Assembly: GCF_011386835.1 (NCBI RefSeq)
Contig: NC_088791.1
Location: forward strand, 27,936,998 to 28,000,997
Length of the DNA stretch: 64,000 bases
Reading direction: 5' to 3'
From: Chrysemys picta bellii
Lineage: Eukaryota; Chordata; Testudines; Emydidae
A program made the translations under genes and the position numbers. The notes below the pieces were generated by a model, which was not told where the DNA came from, did not search any database, and saw only the letters and a list, made by a program, of their open reading frames with translations. Positions 11,251-22,589 of this stretch are shown here, in pieces; position 1 is the stretch's first letter, and every line of letters starts with the position of its first letter.

Positions 11251-11569
11251 AAAGTTTCCATGCTATGATGTGGAGGGACTCCAGGTTGGGGTGCTGGAGC
11301 TTGCCGTTTTCTGAGTGATGAGGTCCAGGCATAAGGGAAGGTTACGGGTCTGTCAACCGATAGGCTGAACCAGTGGTGAACCAGTACTGGTGGGGCCACG
11401 CTGGCACTATGAGGATCAATGAAGCCCTGTCCTGGCAGACCTTGAGGAGGACTCTGTGTATGAGACGGAAGGGCGGGAATGCACAGAGCATGTGACTCGT
11501 CCACATGAGGTGAAAAGCATCTGTGATGAAACCCGCGCTGTGGTTCAGAAAGGAGTGGAACTGTTGGCA

Positions 11570-13200
11570 CTACCTGTTGCTCCATGTCGCGAACAGGTTT
11601 ATGTGGGGAAAGCCCCACTTCTGGAAAATTGAAAGGGTGATGTCTGGCCTGAGGGACCATTTGTGACTGAGGAACGAGCAGCTGAGTTGGTCGGCTAGCT
11701 CATTCTGCGCCCCTGGGACATAGGACACTTGTCTGTGTATCGAGCTGGTGATGCAAAATTCCCAGAGCTCTAGGGCTTCCTGGCACAGGGAGGAGAAGAG
11801 AGCACAGGGGAGAGAAGAGAGCACCACCCTGTTTGCTTATATAAAATGTCGCCGTGGTGTTGTCTATGAACACTGATACACATCTGCCTCGAAGGTGGTT
11901 CTGGAACACTTGGCATGCCAGACGGACCGCCTTCAACACCCACATGTTGATGTGCAGTGATAGTTCTGCCTGCAACCATAGGCCTTGAGTTCTGATACTG
12001 CCTAGGTGCGCTCCCCATGCCAGTGCCAAGGCTTCCGTGACCAGCAACATGGTAGGTTGCAGTTTGGCAAAGGGAACTCTCGCACAGACCACTTGCAGCC
12101 ATAGCCACCAGCATAGAGGCTTGAGAATGGGAGGGGGAAGGGTAACTATCCTGACTAGTGGGTCTCAGCTGGGTCTATACACTTGACCAACCATGCCTAG
12201 AGGGGTCTGAGACGTAGTCCAGTGTGCTGGACCACGTATGGGCAGGCCGCCATAAGCCCCAGCAGCTTCATACAGTTTCTGGCCATTGTTGTGGGGAACT
12301 GGCAGAGGTTCTCGATAATGTCCCTAAGGGTTTAGAAGCACGACTCAGACAGGGATACCCTAGCTTGCACAGAGTCCAAGAGAGCCCCTATGAACTCTAT
12401 TATCAATGTAGGGACCAGCATAGATTTGGGCACGTTTAGTATGAGGCCCAACCTGAGGAACGTGGTATGGGCCAGGGCCACATGCACCTCCACTTGTGCT
12501 TGCGACTTGGCCTTGCTAAGCCAGTCATCTAGGTACGGGAACACTTACCTGGCATTTGTGGAGGAAGGCTGCCATGACTGTCATGCACGACTGTCATGAA
12601 CACCCTGGGGGCCGTCAAGAGCCCAAACGGGAGCACCGTGAACTGGTACTGCTGGCCGCTGGCCACAAAGCAAAAAAACTGTCTGTGGGCTGGGATAACG
12701 AGATATGGAAGTAAGCGTCCTGTATGTCGAGGGTGGCGTACTAGTCCCCCAGATCCAGGGAAGGAATGACAGCAGCTATGGAGAACATGCAAATCCTGGC
12801 TTTCTTGATGAATGTATTGAGGTCTCACAGATCCAAATAGGTCGCAGTCCACCCTTAGCCTTGGGGATAAGGAAATATCAAGAGTAAAATCCCTTGCCCC
12901 TGATCTCCTGAGGAATCTCCTCTATTGCCCCCAGAGCAAGGAGTGATTCACCTCCTGGAGAAGGAGCTGCTCATGAATAGGGTCCCTGAAGAATGATGGG
13001 AAGGTGGGTGGGAAGGCAGGAGGGAACAGAACTGGATAGACTATCCCACCCCTATTTTGTTCAGAACCCAGCCTATCTGTTGTGATCTGGGACCAAGCAC
13101 GGTAGAGTGGAATAGCCAGTTCACAAAGGGAGGGTAAGAATCCGGATTGAGTCTTGGTACGCCATCCTCAGGCGTACCTTCAAACGTTAGGTTTCGGCCC
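11570..13200 (-). pseudogene. DIRS reverse transcriptase / RNase H remnants
   Basis: The RT palm is visible as QQYQFTVLPFGLLTAPRVF (12852-12529) and catalytic YLDD in FPYLDDWLSKAKSQAQV (12544-12332). RNase H is visible as SVFIDNTTATFYISKQGG (12092-11700) and YVPGAQNELADQLS (11827-11570). The N-terminal RT between 13.2 and 12.85 kb is too decayed to read in one frame. Several frame changes. This domain order (RT, RNase H, then tyrosine recombinase, no integrase) is diagnostic of DIRS. Confidence 0.75.
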
Positions 13201-13302
13201 CATGGGCTGTTTGGATGAGCCCTGGTCTTGGCCTGTGGAGGACTGTGACTGGCACCACCTATTATTCCTGCCCCTTTGCCTGGCGGAGTCCTGCCTCGGG
13301 GA

Positions 13303-15486
13303 TCAGGAGTAGAAGCAGGAGGTGGGCTGGGGTTTGAAGGACTTCCTCTGGGGTGCAGGAGTGTGGATCCCCAGGGACTTCAACGTCGCCCTCAAGTCTT
13401 TCAGAATGTGCAAGTGGGAATCCATGTTCTCGGCAAACCACCCCACATGGTCAAAGGGCAGGTCCTGAATGGTGTGCTGGACCTCCAAGGGCATGCCCGA
13501 AACCTGTAACCAGGCGCTCCGTCTCACGGCGATTGCTGTGGCCATGGTCCAAGCCACAGAGTCAGCTGAGTCTAGGGCGGACTGGAGGGAGGTCCTTGAC
13601 ACTACCTTGCCCTCCTCAAGAAGCGCCGTGAACGTTGGGCGTGAGTCTGATGGGAGCAATTCCTGGAACTTAGCTAGCGCTCTCCAGGAATTGAAGGCAT
13701 AGCGGCTGAGCACCGCTTGCTGATTAACAACGCGAAGCTGGAGCCCCCTAGTCAAGTAGACTTTACGGCTGAAAAGGTCCAGCTTCTTAGCATCCCGTGG
13801 GTTTGGGGTAAGACCCAGTTGACCTTACCACTCTTTGTGGTTCGCCACATCACCACTAATGTTCCACGCTGAGGGTGGGTAAAAAGGTGTTCGTACCCCT
13901 TCTGCAGAATAGAATACCTCCTTTCCACCCCTTTAGCCGTGGGAGGTATGGAGGCCGGGGTCTGCCATAGCACCTTTGTGGTGTTTTGTATGGTCTTTAT
14001 AAGGAGCGAGGCTACCCTAGAAGGACCCTCTGGGGAAAGAATGTCCACCATTGTGTCCGAGTCTTCTGGCACTTCCTCAGCCTGGAGGTGTAAGTTTTGG
14101 GCCACCTTCCTAAGAAGGTCCTGGTGAGCCCGACTGTCCATCGCAGGGCGTGTAGTGGTGGAGGTGCCAGCCACCGTCTCATCCAGTGAAAAGGATGATG
14201 AGACCCATGGGAACTGGTACTCCTGACCCTCAGACTTCCTGGAGACTAGCTCAGGTACGTCTGCCCTATTTGGGGCGGACTGTGGCACTGATACCACATG
14301 GGATGCTGGCTCGAGAGTTGCTCCCGCTTGCAAAGACCCAGGGTCCTTGTCATGTGGGGGATTTTCAGGTGCTGTGGGAGTATGGCACAGCACCGATGTG
14401 GCTAAAGGAGGAGCATAGGGTGCAGTCACAATGGACGCAGCCCTGGAGCCCTGCCTTTGAACCTGATGGTAGGCCCAAGGAGTCCAAAAGGGCCACTGTA
14501 CCAGCCTCTGCCACTGTGGGGGCCAGGATACCACCGGCGCTGGCACATCACACGATCTGCGGTGCCGGGACCAGTACCAACTATGTCATTATCGGAGTCT
14601 GAATAGTCTCAGCCAGACCATGGAGGGGCAGAGCCTGACGGTGCCAGGCAATGGTACTGCAGTGACAGGGAGCGGCGCCATAACATCGTTGGCTTGCCCC
14701 ATCGGTGCCACAAAAGGTGCCGTCGCCTTGCGCCGCTGCTTGGACCAGTGCCACTGGTCACATCTGCAGGGCCGGGGACTGTGCCATCATGGCAATAAGG
14801 TCCCACGCAGCCTAGAAGGTATCGGGCGTGGAGGGGAGATCAATCTCGTCCTCCAACTCCTCTAGAGTCAGGGAGTCCACAAGCAATGGGCTCGATGGAG
14901 CCCTGGCAGGGCCAGAGTTTACAGTGCTGGGATCTGAGGGCCAGGCCGCGAGTGCCCTGACGTAGGACGCATCCCATTGGGATCCTTGTGCTGTTTCCTG
15001 ATGGGGACGACCCCTGACCGCCGCCTTCTTCTTATGCAGCACTGGGACTGAGAGCAGTGCCGCATGCTCGAACCCCCTTTGTGAGCAGGGGAGTGGTGTT
15101 GATGCTCCCTGAAGGAGTCTTTTTTCGGTGCCAAGGCATCCCGCACTGAAGCTGCACTGCGCACCGATGTCACCGGTGCCGCTTCCAGTCCCAGCTGAGG
15201 GCGAAGAGCTGCCTCCATTAAAAAGGAGCTTGAGGCAATAGTCCCACTCCCTCTTCGTCCTGGGTCTAAAGCTCCTGCAAATGGAGCACTTATCTGTTTG
15301 ATGGCCCTCACCCAGGCACTTAAGGCACGACGCGTGTGGATCACCCTTGGGCAAGGGTTTCCTGCAGCATTCGCTGGATTTAAACCCCTGAGACCGAGGC
15401 ATAACCCGGTCAGGGGAGTTAGGGGGGTGACCACTAGGTAGGTACTTGTGAAGCAAGAGACTGAAGGAAGCTCCAACAACCATCAC
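13303..15486 (-). pseudogene. DIRS gag-like ORF, fragmented
   Basis: Three minus-strand pieces. 15486-14812 has a zinc-knuckle-like segment (ECCRKPLPKGDPHASC, CLGEGHQTDKCSICRSF) followed by a basic RPRTKRE and an acidic end (LTLEELEDEIDLPSTPD). 14546-13752 has MDSRAHQDLLRKVAQNL and DILSPEGPSRVASLLIKTI. 13755-13303 has RYAFNSWRALAKFQELLPSD and SALDSADSVAWTMATAIAVR. The order and motifs match the gag-like protein of turtle DIRS elements. It probably binds nucleic acid. Frame changes near 14.6 and 13.75 kb inactivate it. Confidence 0.7.
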
Positions 15487-15670
15487 TGGAGGTAAGAAGG
15501 AACTGAGTAGGCAGCAGGTCGGCAGTGTCCTTTATACACTGCCATGAGGATACCATGCCAGGGGATCCACAGCCGACCCGATGGGTACCGCTACGGGAAA
15601 AACCTTCCGACGATCGTGCATGTGGCACATGCACCTATTGGAATGGACATGAGCAAGCACTTGAAGAACC

Positions 15671-15954
15671 TGTGGATACCAAGCTGCAAGGCAAGTCTGC
15701 AAGCCTGGATGAGAATTTGCTAATTCATACCCTATCTTTCTAGTATCTTAGGCTTAGTTTGCGTTTTTATTGATTTACTAGGTAATCTGCTTTGATCTGT
15801 TTGCTATCACTTTTTTTAAAAGTCTAGCTTTTTGTAATTAAGAAACTTATTTTATGTTTTAATCTACACCAGTAAGTTTGGAGTGAAGTGCTTGAGAATC
15901 TTAGCTCTTCTTTTCTTCTCCACATTGAGGGAGGGGCGAACTCTATGAACTTAT
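15671..15954. other. Unassigned spacer
   Basis: AT-rich sequence to the right of the DIRS 5' repeat. No recognised feature. Confidence 0.4.
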
Positions 15955-16270
15955 ACTGTACAGTTCTCTGTGCAGTGCAAGACAGTACAATTTTGGGTTT
16001 ATACTCAAGTGGGGGTGCATGCCTGGGGAGCTGGGGGTTATCTTGGCTGTAGCCTCTCTATTGTTGGTTCATGCAGTGGCTGGCCAGAGAGCTTGCATGT
16101 AACTGCAGCTGGGTGTGTCCCTAACTGTGTGAATGCTGGTGGAAGTGTAGGACCAGGAGTGGATCTCCGCAGCTTGTCACAGCAGCACAGTGTGAGAGGG
16201 AGCCCAGGCTGGTACCCCAGTTCCACATGGCGCCGCACGGGGAACCCGCCACACAGGTAACACTTTAGAC
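15955..16270 (+). mobile_element. Possible LTR fragment
   Basis: GC-richer segment with GCAGCTGGGTGTGTCCCTAA, CTGTGTGAATGCTGG and CACAGTGTGAGAGGGAGC, then a potential splice donor ACACAG|GTAACA. The segment at 42770-42985 shares the GCAGCTGGGTGTGG-CC and CTGTGTGTGTGCT parts and ends with the typical CCAACCCATCACA. I read both as pieces of one LTR family. No internal region is seen. Confidence 0.35.
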
Positions 16271-17979
16271 ATCTTTGTTTTGGGAATGTCAGGGGCTATG
16301 AACATTTCAGAGACAGCACAATCAGGCCCTGAGGGAAGGTGATGTCTTGTGTTGTTCTGCAGAATGCCCTCAGGACAATTCAAATAAAGCACTGATGAGT
16401 TCTAGAGAGAGCTACATCATGCTTTCCTTGGTTAGATATTATCATGATCCAGTACCTTGAGGGTGAGGGTAGTAACATGGAAATACATATCTTAATCTGG
16501 CACTTTTGCTTCAAACAAAGGTAGTAAACTAATGCACCTTGTTTAATTCAGAACATTACACATCTTATTATCCAGGTCTTAATAAGAAATATTCAACAGC
16601 TAAATTTGAAATTAATGCATTACACTCACATAATCCATTATATTTGCATTTTATAAAGAGGGAAAAGGGTGCATTTTCCTTAAAACTTATATTATTCTTC
16701 AAACATTCTTTTAATACAGAAAGACTGAAAATGTAAAAGACTCTTCTCTTTAGAAATTACATATGCAATATATCTTTTCACTAATCATATGAAAAAACAC
16801 AAGGTATACTGTATGTTCCACATGGAAAAAAACATTAAAAACAACCTGTCCTTAAGAAAAGCTAAATCTTTAGAAAATCTTTTAACAAAACAACATTAGC
16901 ATCTCTTGTGTGTAGTATATTACCCTCTCCATGTTTACATTATTACTGAACCTAATTACATCATAACATCACAACATCTTAATTATTTATTTACAAATTC
17001 CATTTAAAACATTACATTCATGTACATTATGTCCTTAAATATACCAATATATCAACATCCAGTTGAGTACAATTTTAAAAATGCACAACAAAAATTGCAG
17101 TAGAAATTTCACATTGATTTCCAATATTTATAAGTCAACTTAAATTAATTTCAAAATAAAAACCTGCTTACAAACTCAAATTAATAGAGGATACATAGTG
17201 TGGTAATTACATAATATTTATATGTGCATATTGTATATCTCTATATGTGCGCACAGAAGAAAAAAGTAAACAAAAGGGAAAATTTGGTTTCTCCTAGAGT
17301 CATGTAAAGGATGCAGATCTTACTGTTTTAGGCCCCAATGGAAAGGCACAAGGGCATCCAACACTGAGGTCTTAAATGTGAACTGAAAGGCTTGTTAAGT
17401 ACAAAGTACAACTAGGTGCCATCTTTACATTGCCTTTCTGGGCCCACCAGTAGCTAAGTCTATGAGTTTAAACCTTAAATATTAGTTTTGTTTGGGTTAT
17501 GAGTTTGTCTTGGCCTCAGGCCATTTTTCATTTTGTTTTCCTTTTTAGTTTTGTTTTAAACATTGTTTGTTATGTACAATTAATATAAAAATGTACTTTT
17601 TTTTTTTAATTTCACTTTCTCAATCTGCAGACTGGAAAATCATCCCAGATAAGCATGACAATTTTAAATACAAACTTGACTATTTAGCTTTTTTGTTAAA
17701 ATTAACTATATCTGCCAGATATATCAGAGCAGCAGTAACCAAAATCTAGTTTAAAGCTACATTTGCATCAACTTTATAGGCATAATGTCCATAATCACCA
17801 AGGGAAAAGAGTCAGTTACAAAGATATTTATCACTGTTATTATTTCTTTTTAAAACCTAACACATACACACACTCTCTCTCACTTAATGGCAACATTCTT
17901 TGTAATAGTTAGAAAAATGGTATATTGAGTAATATCTATGATGTCTACTAAAAGTTGTACCACTTGCATCTTTGCTTAG
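16271..17979. other. Long AT-rich unassigned stretch
   Basis: No frame or repeat that I recognise. AT-rich throughout, with a T-run near 17598-17608 and a short GC-richer patch at 17320-17460. Confidence 0.5.
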
Positions 17980-18085
17980 GGCATGTCTACACTACAAAAT
18001 TGGATTATAGCCCAGGAAAGCTTATGCCCAAATAAATTGGTTAGTCTCTAAGGTGCCACAAGGACTTCTCGTTGTTTTAGTTTTG
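17980..18085 (+). mobile_element. Penelope tail copy joined to a Harbinger-type MITE end
   Basis: TTAGGGCATGTCTACACTAC (17982-18001) looks like a Harbinger-type terminal repeat after a TTA. It runs directly into TAGCCCAGGAAAGCTTATGC, AAATAAATTGGTTAGTCTCT and AAGGTGCCACAAGGACTTCT, the same tail that ends the Penelope-like element at 63.13-63.2 kb. Two unrelated repeat ends therefore meet at about 18005. Confidence 0.65.
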
Positions 18086-18200
18086 ACAATTGCTTTTATC
18101 TAATTATGAAAAAGACTCTCTGTTACACTTTGCCTGTTACCTCACAACAGCAGTTTCTATAGAAATCAACACTACAGAATTATTTAAAACCAACACTTAC

Positions 18201-18254
18201 CAGCGAACAAAGATGGAGAATGCCTAGAAAAGGCATAAATTCTGTTTAGCTTGG
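18201..18254 (-). other. Candidate 54-nt exon (splice signals only)
   Basis: On the minus strand a CATATTACAG acceptor precedes 54 nt, followed by the donor GCTG|GTAAGTG. One frame is open across it (KLNRIYAFSRHSPSLFA). It is not in a recognised repeat. Short exon-like segments occur by chance, and no coherent reading frame links this one to the other minus-strand candidates here, so it is only a lead. Confidence 0.2.
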
Positions 18255-18704
18255 CTGTAATATGCTAGGTAATAGAATCATGGGGCTAGGAGAGGCTACA
18301 TCACCACAATCTAATAGTTTTATAATTTTGCAAAAAAGTCTTCCTGTAACAATTAAAGACATGGATTTACAACAGGAAGGAAAGGAAAAAATATTTTTTT
18401 AAAAATCAGTGAGCAAAGCTGCTGAACCTACGACAGATGAAGAACAGAAACCACTAGGGAGATCTCTATTTTTCTTAACTGTTCTTTATGGTACATTCAT
18501 GGTGAATGTCATTGAAATACCAAGGTAGATGATAATAATCTAGTGCCCTTTTCTTAAATTGATTTGATAAAGACCTCCTAGTGTTCTGATGGCAATGCTC
18601 AAGTTAGTTGAAAAACTAAAGCACTAGGTCCTTTCAATTGCCTAAGAAATTAGAATATAAACCATACTTTAATAAGCTTACATAGTTACTGTGTTTTTAA
18701 ATTT

Positions 18705-18925
18705 GAGAAGAAGGGTAGTGGTATAGACAGAGCATAGGCCTGAGAATCAGAAGACCCAAGGTCTATTCCCAGCTCTTCCATACATGTACTAGGTGATCTT
18801 AGATAAATCACGTCTCTGAATCTGTTTTCCCATACATAAAATGACAATACTACTACTTAGCTACATCACAAGGGTGGTATAGAGATAAACACGTTAATGT
18901 TTATGGGACACTGAAATGTCTGCAT
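18705..18925 (+). mobile_element. MIR-like SINE
   Basis: Core-SINE order is visible: GGTAGTGGTATAGACAGAGC, AGAATCAGAAGACCCAAGG, TTCCCAGCTCTTCCA, GGTGATCTTAGATAAATCAC, then CATAAAATGACAATACTACT. A diverged copy with no coding capacity. Confidence 0.6.
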
Positions 18926-18956
18926 AGAAAGATGCACTAGAATGTATGCACATATA

Positions 18957-18962
<6 letters not shown>

Positions 18963-18996
<34 letters not shown>

Positions 18997-18998
18997 AA
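18963..18998. repeat. (CA)n microsatellite with short (TA)n end
   Basis: About 13 CA units followed by ATATATATA. Confidence 0.95.
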
Positions 18999-19380
18999 AC
19001 AAGATAGTGAAATGTACTGTGATATAAAGGTTTTATAAGCAAATATTTGAGATGACCATTTTAATCATGAGCAGCAAAGCCCATTCCAAAAGCTGGGTTT
19101 CCTACTACAGTTTAGGACATATGACCAGAACTCTCAGTAACAGCAAATTGGCTTGGCTCTGCCCAGCTGGGAAAACCTCCACATGAGACTGCTTCCAGAG
19201 CTGAAATATACAATACTTCAAAAACTTAATATGTTACATAAATTGGTTCCCAAAACACAATCCCCAAGATATATTTCTACAGGGCAGAAGAAGCCCAAAA
19301 AAGCCTGATTAAGAAATTAATTGATTCTCACCAAAGGAGCAACAGAATGGCAAACCTGGCCATTCAGAGCACAGAAATCA

Positions 19381-19650
19381 TTAAGTAGAAAGAGAAACCT
19401 CAAAGGTTGCAAGTCTATTTAGAAAATTAGATTTATTTATTTTGACTGCATCCACTGAGGCCTGAACATCTAACACAGTGTCTGGAGACTGTGTGTAGGA
19501 ATGTCCACGTCGCCACTTTACAAATTTTTTCAAAGAAAGAAAAGGATTTTTGTATTCATAGAATAAAGATGACTCTAGTTTAATGAGCTGTGACTGACTT
19601 AGCGTAAAGCCCTTGGCTTTGCAAGCCTCTTTAATGTACAATTCAGACAC
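19381..19650 (-). other. Open frame of unknown origin; possible terminal exon
   Basis: On the minus strand a TAG in CTTGATCTCTAG is followed by 89 open codons (start VSELYIKEACKAKGFTLSQ, later FLSLKKFVKWRRGHSYTQ) ending in TAA. There is no ATG at the start, so if real it would be a last exon entered by splicing after that AG; the pyrimidine tract is weak. Composition looks protein-like and it is not part of a repeat that I recognise. I do not know the protein. It may equally be chance or an old pseudogene. Confidence 0.25.
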
Positions 19651-20289
19651 CTAGAGATCAAGGATTTTGATACTTTGTTTGCCCTTAGTGCTGGATAGTA
19701 CAAAATAAAGAGAGCTTTCTAATGTTTCTTTCATGATTAAGTATTTTTAATCACTCTGTACACATTGAATAAATACCATTCTTCTTCCCTGAGATATAGT
19801 GGCTTGAGACAGGAGAAGGGAAGAACTGTTACTTGCAAATGAAAGAACATAGTTTTTATGTTGGGGATAATGGCTTTCCACCGTCACAAAATGGAAAGTG
19901 CAAAACTGGGATTCCATGTCAGAGCTCCCAGTTTGGAGATTTTTTGGTTTTATCTTGCTCCTAAAAATGGAATTCCTAATGAAAAGGTAGTAGGAGGATA
20001 CTGATGAAAGGGTTCCCAAACTGAGATTTTGTTAGCACATCTAAAACATAGTGGAGCTTCCACTGTCCTGTTTCATAAGCTTCTTTGAGACTTAGCAGAA
20101 AAAATACTTTTAATTTGAGGGTTAAAAGAAATGTGTGATTGTTTACTTTTATAATAATGGAGATGGCCAAGACACTCTTACATTAGATGTTATTTTGAGC
20201 ATGACACAAAAATCCTTCAAGAAATCTAAAATATATGGAATTTTAGCTGATCTGGGTGCATCAAGCACCTAATTTACACAATCTTTACT

Positions 20290-20385
20290 ACATTAGAATC
20301 ATAGAAATGTAGTACTGGAAGGAACCTCAATAGGTCATCTAGTCCAGTCCCCTGCACTGAGGCAGGACTAAGTATTATTGGCATC
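20290..20385 (-). mobile_element. Short CR1 3' end
   Basis: Plus-strand sequence AATCATAGAAATGTAGTACT, GGAAGGAACCTCAATAGGTC and GTCCAGTCCCCTGCACTGAG is the complement of a CR1 3' UTR end. Only the last ~95 bp are present. Confidence 0.8.
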
Positions 20386-20536
20386 AACCTTCTGAGCCAC
20401 TAATTTTTCCCCACGTTAGTATATGAATATACTGTTTCTGAATCAGAATAAACTCTCTCTGCCAACTGTCTCCTTCTAACATCCTGGCTGCTAGTCAGAG
20501 ATTCCCTGGATCTGAATGAATCAGTGGTCCTTATGA

Positions 20537-21085
20537 TCAGTAGCAGTCAGGCGTTGAAAGCTTCCACAGGGCTATCACCACTCGCTTCTCAACAGTCAGG
20601 GCAGCTCTCATCTTGGTATTCCTGTGCTTCATGGCAGGGGAAAGCAACTCACAAAGTTCAAGGAAAGTGGCCTTACACATGCAAAAGTTTCGCAGCCACT
20701 GGGAATCATCCCATACCTGCAACACTATGCGGTCCCACCAGTCTGTGCTTGTTTGCCAGGCCCAGAATCGGCATTCCACTGTATCAACCACCCCCACTGC
20801 CACCATGCTGTCCCAATTGCCACAGCCCGTGCTTTCAGGAACGTCTGTGTCCATGTCCTCCTCACAATCGTCCTCATGCTGGCATCTCTTAGCCAGGTTC
20901 TGCACATACTGCAGGATAATGCGCGAGGTGTTTACAATGCTCACAACAGCAGTGGTGAGCTGACCAGGCTCCATGCTTGCCATGCTATGGTGTCTGCACG
21001 GGTAACCCAGGAAAAAAGGCACGAAACGATTGTCTGCCGTTGCTTTCATGGAGGGAGGGAGGGGGCGAGGGGAGACTGACAACAT
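20537..21085 (-). pseudogene. Harbinger nuclease, N-terminal fragment
   Basis: The minus frame has TSTDWWDRIVLQVWDDSQWL, TFLELCELLSPAMKHRN and TKMRAALTVEKRVVIALWKL. It aligns with the N-terminal third of the nuclease at 49.8-48.5 kb and stops near STPDCY, where the copy is truncated; the DDE core is missing. It is useful because it keeps an Arg codon (AGA) where the full-length element has a TGA stop. Confidence 0.85.
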
Positions 21086-21157
21086 GTACCCAAAACTACC
21101 CGCAACATTTTTGCCCCATCAGGCATTGGGAGCTTAACCCAGAATTCCAATGGGCAG

Positions 21158-22021
21158 CATTTTATTTAATCTATTTATTACTGACCTCGGAACCGACTGT
21201 AGGAGTGGGCTGATAAAATTTGCGGATGACACAAAGCTGGGAGGCATTGCCAATTCGGAGGAGGATAGGGATATTCTGCCGGGAGACTTGAATGAGCTTG
21301 TGAATTGGAGTATCAGAAATAGGATGAAATTTAATAGTGAAAAGTGTAAGGTGATGCATTTAGGGATGACTAACAGCAATTTTAGTTACAAGCTGGGGAC
21401 GCATCGGTTAGAAGTGACAGAGGAGGAGAAAGATCTCGGGGTCTTGGTAGACCGTAGGATGACTATGAGTCGACAATGTGACGTGGCAGTGAAAAAAGCC
21501 AATGCGGTCTTGGGTTGCATTAGGCGAGGAATATCTAGTAGGAACAGGGAGGTGCTGCTTCGTTGTATAAGGCGCTGGTGAGACCACATTTAGAGTACTG
21601 TGTGCAGTTCTGGTCTCCCATGTTTAAAAAAGATGAACTCAAACTGGAACGGGTACAGAGAAGGGCCACTAGAATGATCAGAGGAATGGAAAACCTGTCG
21701 TATGAAAGGAGACTAGAGGAGCTCGGGTTGTTTAGTCTGTCCAAACGAAGGCTGAGGAGGGATATGATTGCCCTCTTTAAATATATCAGAGGGATAAATA
21801 CCAGGGAGGCAGAGGAACTGTTCCAGCTCAGTACTAATGTGGACACGAGAACGAACGGATATAAACTGGCTGTGGGGAAATTTAGGCTTGAAATAAGACG
21901 AAGATTTCTGACGGTCAGAGGGGTGAAATATTGGAACAGCCTTCCGAGGGAAACGGTGGGGGCGAAGGACCTGTCTGGTTTCAAGATTAAGTTAGATAAG
22001 TTTATGGAGGGAATGGTTTAA
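21158..22021 (+). pseudogene. CR1 ORF2 C-terminal half, single frameshift
   Basis: Frame 1 (to 21581) has GLIKFADDTKLGGIA with the catalytic FADD, then NRMKFNSEKCKVMHLG and EKDLGVLVDRRMTMSRQC. Frame 2 (21563-22021) has LYKALVRPHLEYCVQFWSP, LERVQRRATRMIRGMENL and FKIKLDKFMEGMV. The two join at about 21558, where EVLL should pass to LYKAL: one base is missing. No other break is seen, so this half-ORF is almost intact. The endonuclease and N-terminal RT are lost by truncation. Confidence 0.9.
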
Positions 22022-22402
22022 TGGAAAAACATGATTTTAGTCAAATGAATACTGTGCCTTGGTAGGTAAATAGTATAATGGCCAATGAGGGTCAGGCTGG
22101 AGACTCTTGCCTACATGCTCGGGGTTTTACTGATCGCCATATTTGGGGTTGGGAAGGAATTTTCCTCCAGGGTAGATTGGCAGAGGCCCTAGAGGTTTTT
22201 CGCCTTCCTCTGCAGCATGGGGCAGGGATCACTAGCAGGAGGGTTCTCTGCCAATTGAAGTCACTAAGCCACAGGATTTGGGGACTTCAACAGCAGAGTC
22301 AAGGGAAAGGGTAGGGACGGCTTTGTGGCCTGCAACATGCAGGGGGTCAGACCAGATGATCATAATGGTCCCATCTGACCTTAAAGTCTATGAGTCTATG
22401 AG
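21158..22402 (+). mobile_element. CR1 LINE, 5'-truncated, inserted in Harbinger
   Basis: A plus-strand CR1 truncated within the RT just upstream of the catalytic motif. The 3' end at 22402 shows the short TCTATGAG repeat. The 3' UTR contains GGGTTTTACTGATCGCCATA and ATCATAATGGTCCCATCTGA. Both flanks are Harbinger sequence. Low decay suggests a recent insertion. Confidence 0.9.
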
Positions 22403-22589
22403 ACTGCGGGAACTGTGGGATAGCTACCCACAGTGCACTGCTCCGTGAATCTATGCTAGCCACGGTATTGAGAATGCACTCTGCCGACTTAATGCACTTA
22501 GTGGGGACGTACACAATCGACTGTATAAAATCGATTTCTAAAGATCGACTTCTATAAAATCGACCTAATTTCGTAGTGTAGACATACCC

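Larger units (their letters stand above)
11036..15670 (-). mobile_element. DIRS retrotransposon copy, recombinase end truncated
   Basis: A minus-strand DIRS element. Its 5' terminal repeat is at about 15640-15670 (GGAATGGACATGAGCAAGCA, the same core as the 52-57 kb copy). Inward come gag-like frames (15.5-13.3 kb), RT (about 13.2-12.3 kb), RNase H (12.1-11.57 kb) and the first part of the tyrosine recombinase (about 11.2-11.04 kb). The catalytic recombinase half and the 3' terminal repeats are missing; the GC-rich block at 10584-11035 takes their place. Confidence 0.8.
20510..22589 (-). mobile_element. Harbinger fragment split by CR1
   Basis: Homologous to the nuclease end of the full-length Harbinger at 45.3-50.1 kb. 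It runs from the middle of the nuclease gene (about 20510) through its 5' flank to the terminal repeat TCGTAGTGTAGACATACCC, which ends at 22589. A CR1 occupies 21158-22402: GAATTCCAATGGGCAG lies on its left and ACTGCGGGAACTGTGGGATA on its right, and the two are nearly contiguous at 49.93-49.97 kb. The left end is truncated, so no target duplication can be checked. Confidence 0.85.

Noticed and set aside
18963..18998. CRISPR-like or regulatory array
   Set aside because: Simple (CA)n; the other short repeats at 42250 and 45106 are also microsatellites.
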